24,748 bases of DNA from Treponema sp. Its GTDB lineage: Bacteria > Spirochaetota > Spirochaetia > Treponematales > Breznakiellaceae. Each line of letters begins with the position of its first letter. The first letter of the stretch is position 1. Below the pieces are notes generated by a model that was not told where the DNA came from, did not search any database, and saw only the letters and a list, made by a program, of their open reading frames with translations. Position numbers and translations under genes: made by a program. Positions 7,933 to 14,428 of the stretch are shown here, piece after piece. Location of the stretch: contig JAISTO010000115.1 in NCBI GenBank assembly GCA_031272575.1, positions 1 through 24,748 of the forward strand, written 5' to 3'.

Positions 7933-8148
7933 TTAGGGAGCAGGGGTCTCGGCGGGTGCTTCGACGGGTGCTTCGGCAGGTGCCGCTTCTACGGGCTCCA
8001 CCGGCGCTTCAGGCGCCGGGGCCTCGGGTACCGGGGCTTCTACCGCAGGCTGCGCTTCAGGCGCCGGCTCTGCTTTCTTGCCACTGCAGCCGATTGCAAA
8101 CGCCGCCAACACGAGGGCGATTGCTCCATACAGAAACCATTTTTTCAT
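7933..8148 (-). CDS. Small Pro/Ala/Glu-rich lipoprotein
   Basis: This 71-residue protein begins MKKWFLYGAIALVLAAFAIGC, a lipoprotein signal with the acceptor Cys at 21. The rest is a low-complexity tail of EAP/VEAP repeats with almost no aromatic or hydrophobic residues, suggesting an extended, acidic, disordered periplasmic spacer. No function can be assigned. The ATG at 8148 was chosen because GGAGG precedes it by a good spacing and the signal peptide starts there; an upstream in-frame ATG at 8175 would add nine residues before the signal. It is first in an operon with the kinase and glycosylase and has a consensus promoter in the divergent region. The repeat number may vary between strains. 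Confidence 0.75.
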   Translation of the reverse strand: MKKWFLYGAIALVLAAFAIGCSGKKAEPAPEAQPAVEAPVPEAPAPEAPVEPVEAAPAEAPVEAPAETPAP

Positions 8149-8190
8149 GTTTTCCTCCGCGTTTAAAGTCCGCACGACTATTAAATGATA

Positions 8191-8225
8191 TTACTATATT
8201 ACTATATCCGGTGCCATATTGTCAA
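8191..8225 (-). promoter_or_regulatory. Promoter of the lipoprotein-kinase-glycosylase operon
   Basis: On the minus strand there is a TTGACA -35 (8220-8225) and a TAATAT -10 (8196-8201) with an 18-nt spacer. The -10 lies inside an 8-bp tandem repeat (TTACTATA twice, 8191-8206 on the plus strand). The leader carries GCGGAGGA before the ATG. Confidence 0.6.
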
Positions 8226-8269
8226 GTGTTTTAACAATGTTTTTATATTTTCTTTCCTCTCGCGCCCCC

Positions 8270-8298
8270 TTGTCATTATCAATAGAATATGATACAAT
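8270..8298 (+). promoter_or_regulatory. Sigma70-like promoter of the ArsR-like regulator, leaderless layout
   Basis: TTGTCA -35 (8270-8275) and TACAAT -10 (8293-8298) have the ideal 17-nt spacer. The -10 ends 6 nt before the ATG at 8305, predicting transcription start on the start codon. No Shine-Dalgarno is visible. Confidence 0.6.
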
Positions 8299-8304
8299 GC
8301 CCCT

Positions 8305-9234
8305 ATGAAGCATTTGCGTACCCTTGTTATCAATCCCCGCAAGGATCTGGACAAACTGAAGGCGCTCGCTTCGGCGCAGCGTATTCTGCTGATCGATATC
8401 CTGCGGGACAAAACTTTGAATATCAACGAACTGTCGGAGTCTCTCTCTCTGCCGCAGTCGTCCGTGGCAACAAATATCGGCATTCTCGAAGACGCGGGTC
8501 TGGTCAAAACCGAAAAAATGAATGCCCGCAAAGGCAACCAGAAAAAGTGCCGCACCGCGTTTGATGACATTATCATCAAATTCCCCGAAGAAGAGAATGC
8601 TGACACAAACCACATCGACGTGGAGATGCCTATCGGCATTTTTACCAACTGCGAGGTCAGCCCTCCCTGCGGCCTCTGCTCCGAGGAAAGCATCATTGGG
8701 TACCTCGACACGCCGAACGCGTTCCTCGAACCAGACAGACCCAAGGCGGGGCTCCTCTGGATGGGCTCGGGGTTTGTCGAGTACAAGTTTCCCAACAACG
8801 CCATGTACGAAAGCCGCCCCCTCGAAAAACTGGAAGTGTCCGTGGAACTTTCCTCGGAGACGCCGGGCACGAATAAAAACTGGCCCTCGGACATTACGAT
8901 GTGGATAAACGGCATCGAAATCGGCGTGTGGACCTCGCCCGGGGACTTTGGTGACCGGCGGGGGGCCTTTACCCCCTCATGGTGGAAACTCGAAGGCTCC
9001 CAGTACGGGCTGCTGAAGCACTGGAGCGTCACGGGCGAGGGCAGTTTTGTTGACGGCGTCCAAATTTCTCCAATCACCCTGAAAGACCTGGATATCCAAA
9101 ACCACCACTCAATCAAGGTAAGGCTCGGCGTAAAAGAAACGGCAAGGCACAAGGGGGGCATGAACATCTTCGGGCGCGGATTCGGCAACTACGGGCAGGG
9201 TATACGGCTCAGCCTCCAATTTAAGCGGGATTAG
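8305..9234 (+). CDS. ArsR-like winged-helix transcriptional regulator with ligand-binding-like C-terminus
   Basis: This 309-residue protein starts with a winged helix-turn-helix (about 14-80: LKALASAQRILLIDIL, NELSESLSLPQSSVATNIGILEDAGLV), the ArsR-type DNA-binding fold. The remaining 210 residues contain WPSDITMWINGIEIGVWTSPGDFGDRRG and FGRGFGNYGQGI. These are strongly patterned, match a conserved family of long ArsR-annotated regulators as I recall it, and have a beta-rich look like a carbohydrate-binding sandwich. Ordinary ArsR proteins are about 100 residues and bind metals. Here the metal-site Cys/His pattern is not evident, so sensing of a sugar or related ligand is inferred. It sits directly upstream of a sugar ABC importer in the same orientation, making that operon the likely target. 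The start coincides with the predicted leaderless start site. Confidence 0.8.
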   Translation: MKHLRTLVINPRKDLDKLKALASAQRILLIDILRDKTLNINELSESLSLPQSSVATNIGILEDAGLVKTEKMNARKGNQKKCRTAFDDIIIKFPEEENADTNHIDVEMPIGIFTNCEVSPPCGLCSEESIIGYLDTPNAFLEPDRPKAGLLWMGSGFVEYKFPNNAMYESRPLEKLEVSVELSSETPGTNKNWPSDITMWINGIEIGVWTSPGDFGDRRGAFTPSWWKLEGSQYGLLKHWSVTGEGSFVDGVQISPITLKDLDIQNHHSIKVRLGVKETARHKGGMNIFGRGFGNYGQGIRLSLQFKRD

Positions 9235-9288
9235 GCCGGAATTGTCGAAAATAATGCAAGAAAAAAAGAAAAAAATGCATAATTTCAC

Positions 9289-9318
9289 TTGCTTTACCCG
9301 CAAAATGTATGGTATAGT
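9289..9318 (+). promoter_or_regulatory. Promoter of the sugar ABC importer operon
   Basis: TTGCTT -35 (9289-9294) and TATAGT -10 (9313-9318) are 18 nt apart. Transcription would start near 9325, immediately before the inverted repeat at 9327-9345. The 40-nt leader contains a GGAGG site before the ATG at 9366. Confidence 0.55.
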
Positions 9319-9326
9319 GTAAGGAG

Positions 9327-9345
9327 TGACACATTTCCTGTGTCA
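9327..9345. promoter_or_regulatory. Candidate operator (7-bp inverted repeat)
   Basis: TGACACA and TGTGTCA are separated by 5 nt and lie over the predicted +1 region of the importer promoter. A repressor bound here would block initiation. The ArsR-like product of the upstream gene is the obvious candidate, but this is inference. Confidence 0.5.
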
Positions 9346-9365
9346 ATTTTAGAGATGGAGGAATA

Positions 9366-10652
9366 ATGAAAAAGGTTATCCTGGCGGCGATTCTTTGCGC
9401 CGCGGCAGTGTTGCTTACGGCAGGCTGCAAATCGAAGGAGCCGCCCCGCGACAAAGAGGGCAGGCTCATCCTCAAAGTGCCCGAATGGGACGCCACCACC
9501 AATTCGTACTACGGGCAGATCATTACGGCGTTCGAGGCAGCGCACCCGGACATCAAAGTCGAGCCCATCGACATCCCCTCGAACGACTACACGCAGAAAC
9601 TGGCCGTCATGCTGAACGGGGGCAGCGATGTGGACGCCTTCTGGGTAAAGGACGGGGACACGACGCGCGGGCTCTTCAGCCGCGGCCAACTGCTCGACCT
9701 CAAGCCGTTCATCGAAAGGGACGGCATCGATCTGTCGGTCTACAACGGCCTGGCCGAGCGTTACGTCATGGACGGGAAGCAGATCGCGCTTCCCGCAAGC
9801 AGCGCGAATTACGTCCTCTACTACAACAAGGACAGGTTCGACGATGCGGGCATTCCCTATCCGCCTAACGACCTCACCTGGCAGCAGTTCGAGGAACTGG
9901 CGCGCCGCCTCACGAGCGGCAGCACGGACACGCAGGACAAGATCTGGGGTGCGCACTTCCACTTCTGGCCTGCCTGTGTGCAGAACTGGGCCGTGCAGGA
10001 CGGCCAGCACACGATCGTCGAAACCGACTACTCCTTCATGAAGCCCTATTACGAGATGGTACTCCGCATGCAGAACGATGGCATCACGCAGAAGTTCGCC
10101 TCCCTGAAGCAGGCAAACATTGCCTATACCAACGCGTTTTTGAGCAGCAAGTTCAACGTTGCCATGCTCCCCATGGGCTTCTGGTTCGCGCCCACCATTA
10201 TCGACCGCATAAAGCGGGGCGAGACCGAGCCGTTCAACTGGGGCATGGCGCAGCTGCCGCACCCCGAAGGCGTTCCCGCGGGCTGGACGGTCGGCTCCGT
10301 CACCCCCATCGCCATCAGCGCGCGCTCACGGAGCAAGGAAGCGGCCTGGGAGTTCGTCAAGTTCGTTACGAGCGAAGAGGGCGCGCGCATTTACGCGGCG
10401 AACGGCGCGTACCCCTGCCGCATGAACGACGAGTTGCTGCAGGTCCTCGCGTCCGTCGCCGGTATGCCCGAAGGCACCGCCGAGGCGATCAAAACGACGA
10501 ACATCGTCTTCGACCGCCCCATGGTGGATTCCGTCGCGGAGATAAACCAGATGCTCGATCAAGAGCATGGCCGTATCATGCTCGGCGAAATCACCATCGA
10601 TCAGGGGCTTGCCGCTATGGCGACACGCGCTCAGGAAATATTGAACCAATAA
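9366..10652 (+). CDS. Sugar ABC transporter substrate-binding lipoprotein (CUT1)
   Basis: This 428-residue extracytoplasmic receptor would capture a sugar or oligosaccharide and deliver it to the membrane permeases. The lipoprotein signal ends VLLTAGC with Cys21 as lipid acceptor. The mature part has the family 1 pattern: YYGQIITAFEAAHPDIKVEPIDIPSNDYTQKLAVMLNGGSDVDAFWVKD near the start, then ALPASSANYVLYYNKDRFDDAGI and a C-terminal AWEFVKFVTSEEGARIYA. Length is normal. A GGAGG site precedes the start, and the first permease begins 10 nt after the stop. Aromatic residues that could stack on sugar rings are frequent (for example HFHFWPACVQNW), but the sugar cannot be named. Confidence 0.92.
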   Translation: MKKVILAAILCAAAVLLTAGCKSKEPPRDKEGRLILKVPEWDATTNSYYGQIITAFEAAHPDIKVEPIDIPSNDYTQKLAVMLNGGSDVDAFWVKDGDTTRGLFSRGQLLDLKPFIERDGIDLSVYNGLAERYVMDGKQIALPASSANYVLYYNKDRFDDAGIPYPPNDLTWQQFEELARRLTSGSTDTQDKIWGAHFHFWPACVQNWAVQDGQHTIVETDYSFMKPYYEMVLRMQNDGITQKFASLKQANIAYTNAFLSSKFNVAMLPMGFWFAPTIIDRIKRGETEPFNWGMAQLPHPEGVPAGWTVGSVTPIAISARSRSKEAAWEFVKFVTSEEGARIYAANGAYPCRMNDELLQVLASVAGMPEGTAEAIKTTNIVFDRPMVDSVAEINQMLDQEHGRIMLGEITIDQGLAAMATRAQEILNQ

Positions 10653-10662
10653 CGGAGGCACT

Positions 10663-11577
10663 ATGAAGAAGCCGCTCAACGAGCCGAAATTGACCACCCG
10701 CAACACGATTGTGGGGCTGTCTTTCGTGGCGCCGAACTTCATCGGGTTTTCCATATTCGTACTGGCGCCGGTTATCTACTCGTTGCTCCTCTGCTTTACG
10801 CGGTGGAACGGGAGCATCGCCACGATGAAATTCGTCGGGCTTGAAAACTTTATCCGCGTGTTTAAGGACACGCAGTTCGGCAGGGCGATGCTGCTCACGG
10901 TCGTGTACGCGGTGTTTGTCGTGGCGCTCACCACCTTCGCGGCTCTCGGCCTCGCGGTGCTGCTCAACCGGCAGATCAAGGCCAAGGGCTTCTTCCGCAC
11001 CGCGATCTTCTTCCCCTACGTGGCAAGCGTCGTGTCCATCGCGGTCGTGTGGAAACTGCTCTTCATGGCGGAACCCGCGGGGCCGATCAACTCGCTGCTC
11101 AAAGCGATCGGCATAGCGCGCCCTCCCGAGTGGTTCACCTCGAGCAGGTGGGCGCTCTGGGGGGTCATCATCGTGTCGGTGTGGCGCGGCATGGGCTACT
11201 ACATGATCGTCTACCTCGCCGCGCTGCAGGATATACCCCGCGAATTGAAAGAAGCCGCGTCCATCGACGGGGCGACGGGGCTGCAGTACTTCTGGCGCAT
11301 CGCGTTCCCGCACATACTGCCGGCCACCTTCTTCGTCGTCCTTATGTTGACCATGGGCAGCTTCAAGTCCTTCGACCTGATCTACGCCCTTACGGAGGGG
11401 GGCCCGGGAAACGCCACCAGTGTTATCAGCCTGTATATCTACAACAACTTCATGGCGTTTAACAGCGGGAGCAGCATTGCGGTCGGCAAAATGAGCGCCG
11501 CGGCGATGATGCTCTTCCTTATGGTGGCGGCGATCACCTTTTTCCAGTTCCGTATGGAAAAGAAACTGTCCGCGTAA
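10663..11577 (+). CDS. Sugar ABC transporter permease, MalF/UgpA-like
   Basis: This 304-residue integral membrane protein of the CUT1 family has about six transmembrane segments. The EAA loop EAASIDGATGLQYFWRIAFPHILPA starts at residue 197; it is the cytoplasmic coupling helix that docks on the ATPase. An N-terminal cytoplasmic segment (1-25) precedes TM1 (FVAPNFIGFSIFVLAPVIYSLLL). A CGGAGG ribosome-binding site and short 10- and 11-nt gaps place it in one transcript with the binding protein and second permease. The dimeric partner is the next gene. It resembles glycerol-phosphate and oligosaccharide permeases, but specificity is unknown. Confidence 0.92.
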   Translation: MKKPLNEPKLTTRNTIVGLSFVAPNFIGFSIFVLAPVIYSLLLCFTRWNGSIATMKFVGLENFIRVFKDTQFGRAMLLTVVYAVFVVALTTFAALGLAVLLNRQIKAKGFFRTAIFFPYVASVVSIAVVWKLLFMAEPAGPINSLLKAIGIARPPEWFTSSRWALWGVIIVSVWRGMGYYMIVYLAALQDIPRELKEAASIDGATGLQYFWRIAFPHILPATFFVVLMLTMGSFKSFDLIYALTEGGPGNATSVISLYIYNNFMAFNSGSSIAVGKMSAAAMMLFLMVAAITFFQFRMEKKLSA

Positions 11578-11588
11578 AGGAGCACGCT

Positions 11589-12479
11589 ATGATAGAAAAG
11601 AAAAACCCGGTCGCCCTCACGTGCGTCTACATACTCCTGGCGGTCATTACCGCCATTACGCTTTTGCCGTTCATCTGGATGGTGCTGGCGTCGTTCAAGA
11701 ACGACGCGGACGTCTTCGCGCTTCCCAAAACCGCGGGCATTATCGGCGTCTTCCGCAGTTGGGTGCCCGACCAATGGATCTTCCCCAACTACCTCAAGTT
11801 CTGGACGAAGATCACCTGGGGCACCTCGGACGCCATTTCCATTCCGCCCTTTGTCATCTTCATCTTGAATTCGTTCAAACTGTCCCTGCTGGTCACGGTC
11901 GTGCAGGTGATCACCTCCAGTTTCGCGGCCTACGGCTTCGCCAAGTGCCGCTTCCATGGCCGCAACACGCTCTTCTTCATGTATGTGGCAACCATCGCAA
12001 TCCCCTGGCAGGTCTACATGCTGCCCCAGTTCATGGAACTCACCAAGATGGGCTTAACTGACACGCACATCGGCTACATACTGCTGCAAAGTTTCACCGC
12101 GTTCGGCGTCTTCCTGGTGCGGCAGTTCTACCTCGGCATCCCGGACGAACTTCTGGACGCGGCCCGCATCGACGGCCTCAACGAGTACGGCACCTACTTC
12201 CGCATCGTGCTGCCCCTCTCGAAGCCGGTCCTCGCCACCCTCGTCATCATGAGTTTCGTCGGCATCTGGAACGACTTCATGGGCCCGCTCATCTACTTCA
12301 ACTCCACGATGAACAAGACGATCCCGCTCGGCATCCGTATGTTCCTCGGCCAGTACGCCACCGACTACGGCCTCATGATGGCCGCATCGGTCATCTCGCT
12401 GCTGCCGGTCTTCGTCGTCTTCCTCGCGTTCCAGCGCTTCTTTGTGCAGGGCATCGCGACAAGCGGCCTGAAGGGGTGA
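11589..12479 (+). CDS. Sugar ABC transporter permease, MalG/UgpE-like
   Basis: This 296-residue second permease of the importer has six predicted membrane segments beginning VYILLAVITAITLLPFIWMVLASF. Its EAA-type coupling loop is DAARIDGLNEYGTYFRIVLPL from residue 190. It would form the translocation channel with the upstream permease. It starts 11 nt after that gene behind AAAGGAG. No ATP-binding gene follows; CUT1 systems often share one MsmX/MalK-type ATPase encoded elsewhere, which is assumed here. The operon ends in a hairpin-rich intergenic region. Confidence 0.92.
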   Translation: MIEKKNPVALTCVYILLAVITAITLLPFIWMVLASFKNDADVFALPKTAGIIGVFRSWVPDQWIFPNYLKFWTKITWGTSDAISIPPFVIFILNSFKLSLLVTVVQVITSSFAAYGFAKCRFHGRNTLFFMYVATIAIPWQVYMLPQFMELTKMGLTDTHIGYILLQSFTAFGVFLVRQFYLGIPDELLDAARIDGLNEYGTYFRIVLPLSKPVLATLVIMSFVGIWNDFMGPLIYFNSTMNKTIPLGIRMFLGQYATDYGLMMAASVISLLPVFVVFLAFQRFFVQGIATSGLKG

Positions 12480-12537
12480 GTAGGGAGCGAAGTCCCTCCT
12501 CCCCCCTCTGGGGGGGTAGGGGGGGCACGAAAGAAGC

Positions 12538-12561
12538 CATCCTCCCCGCAAGGGGAGGATG
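12538..12561 (+). terminator. GNRA-capped hairpin after the ABC operon
   Basis: A perfect 10-bp stem (CATCCTCCCC / GGGGAGGATG) is closed by a GCAA tetraloop, 59 nt after the permease stop. It is followed by GCGTCAAAAA, not a U-tract, so it may act as an mRNA-stabilising 3' structure rather than an intrinsic terminator. A second C5/G5 hairpin follows directly. Confidence 0.4.
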
Positions 12562-12981
12562 CGTCAAAAATCCCCCGCAGGGGGTAGGGGGCTCCAACGA
12601 GGAAGGTTTTGTTATGACGATACTGTTGCACACAAAAAGCGCGGGCGCCAAGGCCCCCGCTTCTTCTCGCCCCGCAATTGGTGCGGCCGATACGCATGCT
12701 GTACGCGCTCATGCGCCCGCGCCGCGCACGAGACTCCAGCAGAAAACCCTTTCTGCCCCCCCCCCCGTGGTGTAAATTTTTCTGCTTTTTCCGCAGGTAC
12801 ATTTTTTCTTAAAAAAGGCCATGCGGCGCGAAGCAGCGCTCTCTGCGCCGCCGTCACTGGCCGCTTCCGTACCCCCTCCCTACCCTCCCCAGAGAGGAGG
12901 AGTACGGCATCGCTTTCAATTCCCAAACACACGGCGAAACCTGAAAGATGGTCGAGGGCGTCATTCGCCTTCCGTCGTATA

Positions 12982-13007
12982 GGGCGCCCACTTTTAAGTG
13001 GGCGCCC
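12982..13007. repeat. 12-bp perfect inverted repeat
   Basis: Arms GGGCGCCCACTT and AAGTGGGCGCCC are separated by TT, followed on the plus strand by GAATATTTT. It could form a stable hairpin upstream of the DUF898-like gene. A terminator role is possible but the T-tract is weak. Confidence 0.6.
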
Positions 13008-13106
13008 GAATATTTTGCTGGCGGGGAAGACCGCCAAGGAGGAAAAAAACAACTGTCGGCCGGCTGTCAGCCGGGGATCAATCTTAAAAAAAGGAGGTAA
13101 CTCTAC

Positions 13107-13436
13107 ATGGCAAAAGAACTGGATAAAGCAACAGACTCATATTTTGACGGCGGCGTACTGCAATTGATTGGCTGGAGCATTTTGGGCAGTCTGGTGACAT
13201 TTTGTACCTTGTTCATCTGCTTTCCTGTGGCGGTGTGCTGGAATTATCGTTGGCAAATTAATCATACCGTGGTCAATGGCCGCCGCCTGAAATTCAATGG
13301 CAAAGCAGGAAGTTTACTCGGTCATTGGATTCTCTGGGAACTGCTGATCATCATTACGTTTGGTATTTTCGGCTTGTGGGTCCCGGTCAAGATCGAAAAG
13401 TGGAAAGCGCGCAACACCACCTTTGCGGATGCATAA
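13107..13436 (+). CDS. DUF898-like small membrane protein
   Basis: This 109-residue protein matches the compact half of the DUF898/YjgN membrane family: YFDGGVLQLIGWSILGSLVTFCTLFICFPVAVCWNYRWQINHTVVNGRRLKFNGKAGSLLGHWILWELLIIITFGIFGLWV. Two strong membrane segments (about 18-45 and 72-96) flank a conserved RW-x-INHT-x-NGRRLKF-x-G stretch. Its biochemical role is unknown. A strong AAGGAGGT site lies 9 nt before the ATG. Base composition is visibly lower in GC than the flanking genes, and it sits alone between repeat-rich spacers, which is compatible with acquisition by transfer. No promoter could be assigned with confidence. Confidence 0.8.
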   Translation: MAKELDKATDSYFDGGVLQLIGWSILGSLVTFCTLFICFPVAVCWNYRWQINHTVVNGRRLKFNGKAGSLLGHWILWELLIIITFGIFGLWVPVKIEKWKARNTTFADA

Positions 13437-13492
13437 AATGCGGAGGACTGCGAAGGCGCGAAGGTACTCACCGGCGTCATTCGCAGTGCCTG

Positions 13493-13539
13493 ACACGAAT
13501 CCTTTCTCACGACTCCTTGTCGTGAGAAAGGATTCGTGT
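13493..13539. repeat. Perfect 21-bp inverted repeat
   Basis: Two 21-nt arms (13493-13513 and 13519-13539) are exact reverse complements around a TCCTT loop, with two further G-T wobble pairs outside. No T-run follows on the plus strand. It lies between the DUF898-like gene and the toxin-antitoxin promoter. Confidence 0.85.
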
Positions 13540-13580
13540 TGAAAAGAGGCCTGTTAGGATAAAGCGGCGCCTATCCCCCC

Positions 13581-13609
13581 TTGCCCTCTTTCGCGCTTTG
13601 CGCTATACT
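13581..13609 (+). promoter_or_regulatory. Toxin-antitoxin promoter, leaderless layout
   Basis: TTGCCC -35 (13581-13586) and TATACT -10 (13604-13609) are 17 nt apart. The -10 ends 6 nt before the antitoxin ATG at 13616, and no Shine-Dalgarno is present. Confidence 0.6.
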
Positions 13610-13615
13610 CAAAAT

Positions 13616-13948
13616 ATGTTGACCCTTGAACGAACCATTGACATTCCCGCAAGCCGGGAAGTGCGCTTTGTGGCGCCCAAAAATGTGCCCACTGGCATAG
13701 TGAGTATTCGCGTGGTGTTCCAACCGCTGGACGCGCCGGAAAGCGAGGCTCCGCCCGCGAAGCCTCCCTACACCCCCAAACCGTTCCCCACGCTTGAGGA
13801 ACTGAAGGCCGAATCTCATCGGAAGTACCAGGAGCGGTTCAAAGAAGGTCGTGATGCCTTTGAAGAGCTCTATGGCTGTATGCCCGGCGCTTACTACGGC
13901 GATGGCGTCAAATTCCAACGGGAGCTGCGCGATGAATGGCCTGATTGA
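13616..13948 (+). CDS. Antitoxin of a PIN-domain toxin-antitoxin pair
   Basis: This 110-residue protein precedes and overlaps a PIN toxin by 17 nt, the usual antitoxin position. The N-terminus is beta-rich (MLTLERTIDIPASREVRFVAPKNVPTGIVSIRVVFQP), suggesting a dimerising or DNA-binding swapped-strand fold. A Pro-rich linker (about 44-57) follows, then a charged helical C-terminus ending MPGAYYGDGVKFQRELRDEWPD, which would wrap the toxin and occlude its active site. I cannot name an exact antitoxin family, so the role rests mainly on context. ATG 13616 fits the promoter spacing; an ATG 18 nt upstream would lie inside the promoter. Autoregulation is expected. Confidence 0.72.
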   Translation: MLTLERTIDIPASREVRFVAPKNVPTGIVSIRVVFQPLDAPESEAPPAKPPYTPKPFPTLEELKAESHRKYQERFKEGRDAFEELYGCMPGAYYGDGVKFQRELRDEWPD

Positions 13949-14309
13949 TGACAAAGCCGTGCTGGACTCATGCACCTGCATGAATGTTCTCAACAAGAAA
14001 CTGTCCGCGCTGCCTAAGATGGAGTGTTTTATCAGTGTGGTGACTCGCATGGAACTGTACGCCAAGCCCGACCTGACGGCTGCTGAGAGCACCCAAATTG
14101 ACCAACTCCTGTCAGGCATTACCGTCATACCGCTGGATGACACCATAGAGCGCACGGCGACCGCGGTCCGGCGTTTCGGCAAGCCGCGCCCGAATCTGCC
14201 GGACGCGATTGTCGCCGCCACCGCGGTGGTGCTGGACGCGCCGCTCATTACGCAGGATGATGCCATGCTCAAACTGCAATTCCCCGGTGTCCGGTCCCGG
14301 CTGCCCTGA
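13932..14309 (+). CDS. vapC: PIN-domain ribonuclease toxin, VapC-like
   Basis: This 125-residue protein has the size and acidic residues of a VapC-type PIN RNase, which cleaves tRNA, rRNA or mRNA when its antitoxin is degraded. The metal-binding set is visible: Asp12 (AVLDSCTCMN), Glu41 (VVTRMELYA), Asp91 (NLPDAIVAATA) and Asp109/Asp110 (LITQDDAML). All key positions are intact, so it should be active. The ATG at 13932 was chosen because the fold starts there; upstream in-frame starts lie inside the antitoxin and give non-homologous residues. The 17-nt overlap with the antitoxin implies coupled translation. A terminator hairpin follows. Confidence 0.88.
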   Translation: MNGLIDDKAVLDSCTCMNVLNKKLSALPKMECFISVVTRMELYAKPDLTAAESTQIDQLLSGITVIPLDDTIERTATAVRRFGKPRPNLPDAIVAATAVVLDAPLITQDDAMLKLQFPGVRSRLP

Positions 14310-14326
14310 AGCCCCGCGGTTCGCCC

Positions 14327-14361
14327 CCGTCATTCCGAGGCGTGGAGTGACGGCGTCTTTT
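14327..14361 (+). terminator. Rho-independent terminator after the toxin gene
   Basis: A 10-bp stem (CCGTCATTCC / GGAGTGACGG, one G-T pair) with a 7-nt loop is followed by CGTCTTTT. It lies 17 nt after the toxin stop and before the cheR promoter. The arm resembles the GTCATTCC-type palindromes seen at 16407. Confidence 0.6.
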
Positions 14362-14393
14362 CAACATGCGGCTTGCCCTCTTAATCGCCCCCC

Positions 14394-14422
14394 TTGACAA
14401 AACGCCCGCTATCCATTAGTAT
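14394..14422 (+). promoter_or_regulatory. cheR-cheB promoter, leaderless layout
   Basis: A perfect TTGACA -35 (14394-14399), 17-nt spacer and TAGTAT -10 (14417-14422) end 6 nt before the cheR ATG at 14429. The start site should fall on the start codon. An overlapping TATACC at 14420 is a less well-spaced alternative. Confidence 0.65.
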
Positions 14423-14428
14423 ACCAGT

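Larger units (their letters stand above)
12480..13106. other. 627-bp hairpin-rich intergenic region
   Basis: No convincing gene lies here. The region holds at least five inverted repeats: 12538-12561 (10-bp stem, GCAA loop), 12739-12756 (GCAGAAA/TTTCTGC), 12982-13007 (12-bp stem), 13019-13036 (TGGCGG/CCGCCA) and 13060-13074 (CCGGCTG/CAGCCGG). It also has C- and G-runs (12501-12531, 12757-12766) and a small open frame at 12614-12775 with a GAGGAAGG site before it. The first hairpins could serve as the 3' end of the ABC operon. The rest looks like accumulated repeats or a structured RNA. Confidence 0.6.

Noticed and set aside
12480..12600. Possible CRISPR-like repeats
   Set aside because: The G/C-rich blocks differ in sequence and spacing; there are no regular repeat-spacer units and no cas genes.
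12559..13167. 202-codon plus-strand open frame across the hairpin region
   Set aside because: It has biased Arg/Ser/Pro composition, runs through several hairpins and overlaps the well-supported DUF898-like gene.
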